A stretch of DNA of 5,353 nucleotides from Deltaproteobacteria bacterium RBG_16_54_11 (GTDB lineage: Bacteria; Desulfobacterota; B13-G15; RBG-16-54-18). The notes beneath the pieces are model-generated. The model ran no database searches. It was given only the letters and a program-made list of their open reading frames with translations, and was not told the origin of the DNA. Positions 1 through 4,362 of the stretch are shown one piece after another. How positions within the stretch are numbered: the stretch's first letter is position 1; the number at the start of each line of letters is the position of its first letter. The DNA lies in contig MGQS01000082.1 of assembly GCA_001797905.1 (NCBI GenBank), forward strand, positions 9,717 to 15,069. The letters are read 5' to 3'. Position numbers and translations under genes: made by a program.

Positions 1-29
1 AATATCCGCTGATTTTTCGGGTTTATTTT

Positions 30-35
30 TATAAA
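30..35 (+). promoter_or_regulatory. Possible -10 element of the repressor gene
   Basis: TATAAA lies in an AT-rich stretch and matches five of six bases of the sigma-70 -10 consensus. It would place the transcription start at about position 42, at the left edge of the operator palindrome. No good -35 box is visible; CTGATT at 9-14 is a poor match with a short 15-base spacer. The position, just upstream of an operator, makes biological sense, but AT-rich DNA gives such matches by chance. Confidence 0.35.
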
Positions 36-41
36 TTCTTA

Positions 42-55
42 TGTTAACGTTAACA
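42..55. promoter_or_regulatory. LacI-family operator (probable autoregulatory site)
   Basis: TGTTAACGTTAACA is a perfect 14-bp palindrome centred on CG. This is the form expected for operators of LacI/GalR-family repressors, in which the hinge helices insert at a central CpG step. It consists of two adjacent GTTAAC units flanked by T and A. It ends two bases before the repressor's ATG and lies immediately downstream of a possible -10 box, so bound repressor would block transcription start or early elongation of its own gene. That it is bound by the adjacent gene product is inferred from its form and position. Confidence 0.75.
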
Positions 56-57
56 AA

Positions 58-1113
58 ATGATAAATCCAGCCACTCTCAAGGATATAGCCAGATTAGCCC
101 ATGTATCCCATACTACCGTTTCCAGGGTCATAAACAATAGGCCTGGGGTAAGGGCCGCCACAAAGAAGAGGATTATGAGGCTGGTCAAGGAGTTGGACTA
201 TCAGCCCAATCTGGTGGCCCGCAGTCTGGTGGTGAAGAGGAGCAAGAACCTGGGGATGATTATCACCACCATCAGAAACCCCTTTTATCTCGAGCTGGCC
301 CAAGGGATAGAGGATACGGCCAGGTCCTTTGAGTATAACGTCATCTTGTGTTGCACCAACCATGATCTCTTTCTGGAGGGTGAACATATTAGGGAGTTAA
401 AGAGGAGGGGGGTGGATGGCATCATCCTCACCTCGGCCCAGATTAAAGATGGGCATGTGGCTGCCCTGGCCCGCGAGGGATTCCCGGTGGTGTTAGTAAA
501 CAGAAGGGTTTTGGATCCGGACCTCTCCGACAAGGTGGACTATATCGGGATCGACAATGTAAAAGGAGGGGAGATGGCCCTGGAACACCTGCTGAAGATG
601 GGGCACAGGAGGATCGGGATCATCAGGGGGAGCCTGGAATCCTCCGTTACCGTGGAGCGCATGGAGGGGGCCTGCAGGGCCTTAACACGCTATGGTATCT
701 CCCTGGAGGATGATCTCGTCTTCGGAGGGGATTACCTGAAAGGGACGGGGTATGAGGCAGCCAAGAAGTTCTTATCCTTACCCAATCCGCCGAGCGCCAT
801 TTTTTCTTTAAACGACTATATGGCCTTGGGCGTCTATGATGCCCTGACGGAGCAAGGGGTGAGGGTCCCGGAGGATATGGCCCTCGTGGGGTTTAATGAC
901 ATCGAGTTTGCCTCCCTCAAGATGGTGGGTTTGAGCACGATCTCCCAGAAAAAATATACCTTGGGTTCGATGGCGGTGCGTCGCTTGATGGAGAGGATCG
1001 AGGGGGCTCAGGCTGGCAGGGAATGGATTCTCGAGCCCGAGCTCATCATCAGGAGGTCATGCGGCTATACCTTAGCAATTTCCCATGGCGGCCTCGCCCC
1101 CAGCGAACGATGA
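58..1113 (+). CDS. LacI/GalR-family transcriptional repressor
   Basis: This is a 351-residue DNA-binding regulator. Residues 6-27 (LKDIARLAHVSHTTVSRVIN region) form the helix-turn-helix typical of the family. Residues 50-58 (PNLVARSLV) are the hinge helix, with L57 as the probable residue that wedges into the minor groove. Residues from about 63 to 336 form the periplasmic-binding-protein-like effector domain, with family segments NDYMALG (252-258) and LVGFNDIEFASL (276-287). About 15 residues follow the usual RRSCG end, making it slightly longer than the common 330-340. The start is fixed by the helix-turn-helix beginning at residue 6 and by an in-frame stop at 10-12, with no ATG, GTG or TTG start between them. 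No Shine-Dalgarno sequence precedes the ATG because the operator occupies that place. Most relatives sense sugars or nucleobases; the ligand here cannot be read. Divergence from any named member is unknown, so no symbol is given. Confidence 0.95.
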   Translation: MINPATLKDIARLAHVSHTTVSRVINNRPGVRAATKKRIMRLVKELDYQPNLVARSLVVKRSKNLGMIITTIRNPFYLELAQGIEDTARSFEYNVILCCTNHDLFLEGEHIRELKRRGVDGIILTSAQIKDGHVAALAREGFPVVLVNRRVLDPDLSDKVDYIGIDNVKGGEMALEHLLKMGHRRIGIIRGSLESSVTVERMEGACRALTRYGISLEDDLVFGGDYLKGTGYEAAKKFLSLPNPPSAIFSLNDYMALGVYDALTEQGVRVPEDMALVGFNDIEFASLKMVGLSTISQKKYTLGSMAVRRLMERIEGAQAGREWILEPELIIRRSCGYTLAISHGGLAPSER

Positions 1114-1134
1114 AAATTGGCAATCACCCCTCAC

Positions 1135-1202
1135 CCCCTGGCTGAAGAGCCACCTCCGGCTTTACAAAGGGGGATGGCCGGAGGTGGCCCTTTGGCCAGG
1201 GG
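1135..1202. repeat. Long imperfect hairpin repeat between the repressor and malic enzyme genes
   Basis: Arm 1135-1160 pairs with arm 1177-1202: 23 of 26 positions are Watson-Crick, two more are possible G-U pairs and one is mismatched. The inner 12 bp (GCCACCTCCGGC at 1149-1160 against 1177-1188) and the outer 8 bp (CCCCTGGC at 1135-1142 against 1195-1202) are perfect. The 16-base loop contains TTTACAAAGGGGGAT, which recurs inverted in the repeat at 4204-4285. No T-run follows, so it is not a classical intrinsic terminator on the + strand. As RNA it could still slow 3' decay of the repressor message or separate it from the metabolic genes. It most resembles a dispersed REP-like or small palindromic element. 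Confidence 0.8.
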
Positions 1203-1204
1203 AT

Positions 1205-1233
1205 TTGAAACCTATTTTCTAAACAACTATTGA
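1205..1233 (+). promoter_or_regulatory. Weak candidate promoter for the malic enzyme-fumarase genes
   Basis: TTGAAA (1205-1210) is a good -35 match. With a 17-base spacer it faces TATTGA (1228-1233), a poor -10 match. The site lies just outside the hairpin repeat and 25 bases before the malic enzyme start. A promoter is expected here because the hairpin separates the operon from the repressor gene, but the -10 box is weak and transcription could continue from upstream. No palindrome resembling the operator at 42-55 is present between 1203 and 1258. Confidence 0.25.
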
Positions 1234-1258
1234 GTAAAGATAAAGAAAAGAGAAAGAC

Positions 1259-2599
1259 ATGAAGCTTACCACAGAAGAACTATTGGCCAAGGCGAGAAAG
1301 CCGGCTCAGGATGCTATGAAACTCCATCCCTTTTACCGGGGAAAGGTGGAGATTACCCCCAAATGTGCCATCCGTAATGTCAATGACTTCGCGATCTGGT
1401 ATACACCGGGGGTGGCAGAGCCGTGCAAAGACATCCACAAGAATCCCGAGCAGGTCTTTATACATACCAATAAGGCCAATATGGTGGCCGTGGTTTCCGA
1501 CGGGACCAGGGTCCTGGGCTTGGGGGATATCGGTCCGGAGGCCGCTTTGCCCGTCATGGAGGGCAAGGCTATCCTTTTTAAGTATCTCGGCGGGGTCGAT
1601 GCCTTCCCCATTTGCTTGGATACCAAAGACCCCGATGAACTGATCAAAACCGTTTTGCTGCTGCAACCGAGCTTCGGCGGTGTCAACCTGGAAGACATCT
1701 CCCAGCCGAAGTGCTTTTATATCCTCGATACCCTGCGAAAGAAGGCACGGATACCGGTCTGGCATGACGACCAACAGGGCACGGCAGCGGTCACCTTGGC
1801 CGGCCTCATCAACGCCCTCAAAATCGTCGGCAAGGCTATGGACCAGGTACGCGTGACGATGATCGGGGCAGGGGCAGCCAGCATCGCCATAACGAGAGTG
1901 CTTATTGCGGCGGGGGTTACCCCCGGGAACATCATCATGGCAGACACCAAGGGGACGTTGCACCCTGGCCGTAGAGAGCTAAAAGATACCTATAAAGAGA
2001 AGTGGCACTTCTGCCAGGTTACCAATAAGGACGGGGTTGTCGGGGGGGTTCCCGAGGCGATGAAGGGGGCCGATGTCTGTATCTCCCTTTCCAAACCGGG
2101 ACCGGACACCATCAAGAAGGGGTGGGTAGAGGGTATGGCCAGGGATGCCGTCCTCTTTGTCTGTGCCAACCCCATCCCTGAGATCTGGCCCTGGGAGGCA
2201 AAAGAGGCCGGGGCAAGGATCGTTGCCACGGGCCGCTCCGACTTTCCCAACCAGGTAAATAACTCCTTGGGTTTTCCCGGGATCTTCCGCGGGACCCTCG
2301 ATGTCATGGCCACTACCATCACCGATGAGATGTGTATTGCGGCAGCCAAGGAGCTGGCCCGATGTGCCGAGGATATCGGTATGAGCGAGGAATACCTTAT
2401 CCCCACGATGGATGAATGGGAGGTCTTTCCCCGTGAGGCAGTGGCAGTCGGACTCAAGGCCATCGAGCAGGGTGTAGCACGGGTGAAACAATCCCGTGAC
2501 GAGCTCTATGAGAAGGCCACCCGGATCATCAAGCGAGCGAGGGAGGAGACCGCGCTGCTCATGAAAGAGGGATTGATCCCGATGCCGAAGGATGTATGA
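1259..2599 (+). CDS. NAD(P)-dependent malic enzyme (short form)
   Basis: This 446-residue cytoplasmic enzyme interconverts malate and pyruvate plus CO2 with NAD(P) and a divalent metal. The N-terminal malic domain carries WYTPGVAEPCK (47-57) with probable catalytic Tyr48, and SDGTRVLGLGDIGPEAALPVMEGKA (80-104) with probable catalytic Lys103. FGGVNLEDI (139-147) and HDD (169-171) supply the expected metal ligands Glu145, Asp146 and an Asp of the HDD. The NAD(P) domain has GAGAAS (203-208), ADT (228-230) at the second strand, NPIPEI (304-309), and TGRSDFPNQVNN (324-335) with substrate-contact asparagines. The phosphotransacetylase domain of long MaeB-type enzymes is absent. Residues after about 400 form a charged helical tail. 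Cofactor preference cannot be settled; Asp229 after the second strand leans toward NAD but is not decisive. HDDQQGTA has Gln173 where HDDQHGTA is usual in bacterial forms. Upstream there is only a purine-rich stretch (AGAGAAAG), a weak ribosome binding site. Its stop lies 23 bases before fumarase alpha. Confidence 0.95.
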   Translation: MKLTTEELLAKARKPAQDAMKLHPFYRGKVEITPKCAIRNVNDFAIWYTPGVAEPCKDIHKNPEQVFIHTNKANMVAVVSDGTRVLGLGDIGPEAALPVMEGKAILFKYLGGVDAFPICLDTKDPDELIKTVLLLQPSFGGVNLEDISQPKCFYILDTLRKKARIPVWHDDQQGTAAVTLAGLINALKIVGKAMDQVRVTMIGAGAASIAITRVLIAAGVTPGNIIMADTKGTLHPGRRELKDTYKEKWHFCQVTNKDGVVGGVPEAMKGADVCISLSKPGPDTIKKGWVEGMARDAVLFVCANPIPEIWPWEAKEAGARIVATGRSDFPNQVNNSLGFPGIFRGTLDVMATTITDEMCIAAAKELARCAEDIGMSEEYLIPTMDEWEVFPREAVAVGLKAIEQGVARVKQSRDELYEKATRIIKRAREETALLMKEGLIPMPKDV

Positions 2600-2608
2600 G
2601 TTACCGTA

Positions 2609-2616
2609 GGGAGGTG
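2609..2616 (+). promoter_or_regulatory. Ribosome binding site that decides the fumarase alpha start
   Basis: GGGAGGTG lies seven bases (counting from GGAGGT) before the ATG at 2623, an almost ideal Shine-Dalgarno match. The alternative ATG at 2596, nine codons upstream, overlaps the malic enzyme stop as ATGA and has only AAGGA three bases away. Starting at 2623 also gives the N-terminus MREVSAAEIT, which resembles the usual beginning of this subunit. Confidence 0.8.
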
Positions 2617-2622
2617 CTCGAG

Positions 2623-3462
2623 ATGCGCGAGGTATCAGCAGCAGAGATCACCCAAGCCGTGAAAGGCCTCTTTATCGATGCCAACATCGACCTGGGGGAG
2701 GATGTATTGACGGCCTTTCGCAAGGCCTTGGAAACGGAGGAATCCCCTACCGGCAAGGAGGTCCTCAATGAGCTGATCGAAAACGCCCGGATCGCCAAAG
2801 AAGAGGGGGTTGCCATCTGCCAGGATACAGGGTTAGCCGTGGTCTTTGTTGAGCTCGGGCAGGATGTCCACGTGACGGGCGGAGATCTCATCGAGGCGAT
2901 CAACCAAGGGGTACGGCAGGGCTACCAGGATGGATACCTGCGCAAATCGGCATGCCACTGTTTTACCCGCAAGAATACCGGCGACAATACCCCCGCTATC
3001 GTCCATCTGGAGATCGTTCCGGGTAGCACCATCAAGTTAATCGCCGCTCCCAAAGGCGGGGGGAGCGAGAATATGAGTCGCGTGATGATGCTTACCCCCT
3101 CGGTAGGACTCACGGGTATCAAGGAGTTTATCGTTCAGCGGGTCAAGGAGTCGGGGGCGAATCCGTGTCCTCCGGTTATCGTCGGGGTCGGGATCGGCGG
3201 GACCTTTGAGCAGGCGGCCCTCATCGCCAAGAAGGCCCTCTTGCGGCCGATAGGAAGCACCAACCCCGATGCCGAGGCAGCTGCCATCGAGGAAGATCTG
3301 TTGAAACGAATCAATAATCTGGGGATTGGCCCCCAAGGGTATGGAGGCAGAACTACCGCTTTGGCGGTACATGTCAATATGATCCCCTGCCATATCGCCA
3401 GCCTGCCGGTGGCCGTGAACATTCAGTGTCATGCCCACCGGCACAAAGAAGCGGTGATTTAG
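2623..3462 (+). CDS. Class I fumarate hydratase, alpha subunit
   Basis: At 279 residues from the chosen ATG, this is the usual length for the alpha subunit of the heteromeric, iron-sulfur-dependent fumarase, which interconverts fumarate and malate in the cytoplasm. The subunit carries the [4Fe-4S] cluster. Expected ligands are Cys66 in ICQDTG (65-70), Cys182 in NPCPP (180-184), and most likely Cys269 in the C-terminal QCHAHRH (268-274). Other family segments are HCFTRKNTGDNTPA (112-125), KGGGSEN (144-150), and GIGGTFEQAALIAKKALLRPIG (190-211). Clusters of this class are oxygen-sensitive, pointing to an anaerobic or microaerobic lifestyle. The gene lies 23 bases after malic enzyme and 17 before the beta subunit, clearly cotranscribed. 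The same fold occurs in L-tartrate dehydratase (TtdA); the neighbouring malic enzyme and flavoprotein genes favour fumarase. Confidence 0.94.
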   Translation: MREVSAAEITQAVKGLFIDANIDLGEDVLTAFRKALETEESPTGKEVLNELIENARIAKEEGVAICQDTGLAVVFVELGQDVHVTGGDLIEAINQGVRQGYQDGYLRKSACHCFTRKNTGDNTPAIVHLEIVPGSTIKLIAAPKGGGSENMSRVMMLTPSVGLTGIKEFIVQRVKESGANPCPPVIVGVGIGGTFEQAALIAKKALLRPIGSTNPDAEAAAIEEDLLKRINNLGIGPQGYGGRTTALAVHVNMIPCHIASLPVAVNIQCHAHRHKEAVI

Positions 3463-3479
3463 CAATAAGGAGCACTGCC

Positions 3480-4037
3480 ATGGCTCATGAGAAGAAGATA
3501 TCCACCCCGCTGATTGATGAAGCACTGAAGAATCTGCACATTGGCGATAAGCTCCTCATAACAGGGGTCATCTACACCGGCAGGGATGCGGCCCACAAAC
3601 GGCTCATCGAGCTCATCGATCAGGGCAAAGAACTCCCCTTTGATATCAAAGGGCAGATCATCTATTTCGTCGGACCGGCGCCGGCTAAACCCGGCAGGCC
3701 CATCGGCTCAGCCGGCCCTACCACGAGCTACCGCATGGATGCCTATTCTCCCAAACTCATCGAGCGGGGTCTTAAGGGCATGATCGGAAAGGGGATGCGG
3801 TCGCAAGAGGTCAAGGACGCTATGGTGAAGTACAAGGCGGTTTACCTCGGCGCTACCGGCGGAGCCGGGGCCTTGATCGCCAAGAGTATTAAAAAGGCAG
3901 AGATCATCGCCTACGAGGATCTGGGGCCTGAGGCCATCAGACGCCTGGAGGTCGAGGCATTTCCCGCCGTGGTTATCAACGATATCTATGGGAAAGACCT
4001 GTACGCGGAGGGTGTTAAGCAATACGCTCAGGGGTAA
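3480..4037 (+). CDS. Class I fumarate hydratase, beta subunit
   Basis: This 185-residue protein is the partner of the preceding alpha subunit and corresponds to the C-terminal domain of single-chain class I fumarases. Visible family segments are GDKLLITGVIYTGRDAAHKR (22-41), YFVGPAP (62-68), GSAGPTTSYRMD (76-87), which contains the probable substrate and catalytic threonines, GKG (103-105), GATGGAGAL (124-132), and AYEDLGPEAIRRLEVEAFPAVV (144-165). The ATG at 3480 is chosen because TAAGGAG (3466-3472) sits seven bases upstream and the protein then begins as relatives do. An in-frame ATG at 3426 would overlap the alpha gene and add 18 residues that read as alpha-subunit sequence in another frame. 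A TtdB-type tartrate dehydratase beta subunit is the only realistic alternative. Confidence 0.94.
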   Translation: MAHEKKISTPLIDEALKNLHIGDKLLITGVIYTGRDAAHKRLIELIDQGKELPFDIKGQIIYFVGPAPAKPGRPIGSAGPTTSYRMDAYSPKLIERGLKGMIGKGMRSQEVKDAMVKYKAVYLGATGGAGALIAKSIKKAEIIAYEDLGPEAIRRLEVEAFPAVVINDIYGKDLYAEGVKQYAQG

Positions 4038-4045
4038 GGTGGAAG

Positions 4046-4153
4046 ATGGTGGACAGGATATTCATCAAGAACGTGTCGTATGAGCGCACCCTAACATCAA
4101 GAGAAATAGAAGGCCTTGAGAAGCTAGAAGTTACTACGGAGAGCATAAAATAG
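4046..4153 (+). CDS. Possible small protein of 35 residues after fumarase beta
   Basis: An ATG eight bases after the fumarase beta stop opens 35 codons ending in TAG. AAGG at 4036-4039, overlapping the fumarase stop, is a plausible ribosome binding site with a six-base spacer (AAGGTGGA reads close to consensus). The peptide begins MVDRIFIKNVSYERTLTSRE and ends LEVTTESIK; it is charged, with no membrane segment, no cysteine, and a probable helix in its second half. I do not recognise it. The spacing suits a cotranscribed gene, but a frame of this length can occur by chance, and it could equally be the front of a decayed gene: beyond the TAG the same frame stays open to 4273, running into the palindromic repeat. 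A function cannot be assigned. Confidence 0.35.
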   Translation: MVDRIFIKNVSYERTLTSREIEGLEKLEVTTESIK

Positions 4154-4166
4154 TATGCGTCTTTTT
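4140..4166 (+). terminator. Weak possible intrinsic terminator
   Basis: GCATA (4143-4147) pairs with TATGC (4154-4158) around a six-base loop. Three more pairs (AGA 4140-4142 with TCT 4160-4162) form if G4159 bulges out. A run of five T follows at 4162-4166. The stem is short and AT-rich, so termination would be inefficient. Its location at the end of the fumarase transcript, across the stop of the small reading frame, is right for an operon end. Confidence 0.25.
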
Positions 4167-4203
4167 ATGATTGCTTCTCCGCGCGTATTCTGCATTGCCT
4201 TAA

Positions 4204-4285
4204 CATCCCCCTTTGTAAAGGGGAATTGAGGGGGATTTCCCCACTTGTCAAATCCCCCCGGCCCCCCCTTTGCTAAAGGGGGGAA
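4204..4285. repeat. Nested palindromic C-rich/G-rich repeat
   Basis: Two small hairpins, CCCCTTT-GT-AAAGGGG (4208-4223) and CCCCCCTTT-GCT-AAAGGGGGG (4263-4283), lie in opposite halves of a larger inverted repeat. GGGGGATTT (4230-4238) pairs with AAATCCCCC (4250-4258) around an 11-base centre. The whole element is an imperfect palindrome of about 82 bases, each half holding a smaller palindrome. Positions 4204-4220 are the exact reverse complement of 1160-1176 in the other intergenic repeat. No T-run follows. The form suggests a dispersed, non-coding palindromic repeat family of the genome, possibly a miniature mobile element; no encoded protein or target duplication is visible. Confidence 0.75.
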
Positions 4286-4335
4286 GTAAACTATTATGTA
4301 CTACTGCTTAGCAACGTGGGGAATAGAAGCGCCCA

Positions 4336-4341
4336 TATAAA
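4336..4341 (+). promoter_or_regulatory. Possible -10 element of the flavoprotein gene
   Basis: TATAAA matches five of six -10 positions and lies 21 bases before the ATG at 4363. No credible -35 box is found at 16-18 bases upstream. The 325-base gap after fumarase beta, with a repeat and a weak terminator, makes a separate promoter for this gene likely, but this exact site is uncertain. No copy of the operator at 42-55 is seen nearby. Confidence 0.3.
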
Positions 4342-4362
4342 TTTACAGAAGCGGGGGAAAAG

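Noticed and set aside
1203..1258. Second LacI operator before the malic enzyme gene
   Set aside because: No CG-centred palindrome or near copy of TGTTAACGTTAACA is present in the leader.
1280..1963. Long open frame of 227 codons on the minus strand inside the malic enzyme gene
   Set aside because: It is an antisense shadow of a GC-rich coding region: composition is low-complexity and it has no recognisable domain or leader, while the + strand shows an intact enzyme.
2596..2622. ATG at 2596 overlapping the malic enzyme stop as ATGA, as the fumarase alpha start
   Set aside because: The ribosome binding site there is poor and too close, while an almost ideal one precedes the ATG at 2623, which also gives the family-like N-terminus.
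3426..3479. ATG at 3426 as the fumarase beta start
   Set aside because: It would overlap the alpha gene by 37 bases and add 18 residues lacking family resemblance; TAAGGAG is correctly placed for 3480.
4151..4153. Pyrrolysine-coding TAG in the small frame after fumarase beta
   Set aside because: There is no supporting sign in the window, and the sequence after the TAG runs into a palindromic repeat rather than a recognisable protein domain.
4207..4268. G-quadruplex on the minus strand
   Set aside because: Four G-runs exist but the loops are long and uneven (one exceeds 25 bases); hairpin formation is far more favourable.
4204..4285. CRISPR array or intrinsic terminator in the C-rich/G-rich region
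   Set aside because: There are only two inverted units, no direct repeats with regular spacers, and no T-run after either hairpin on the + strand or after the structure on the minus strand.
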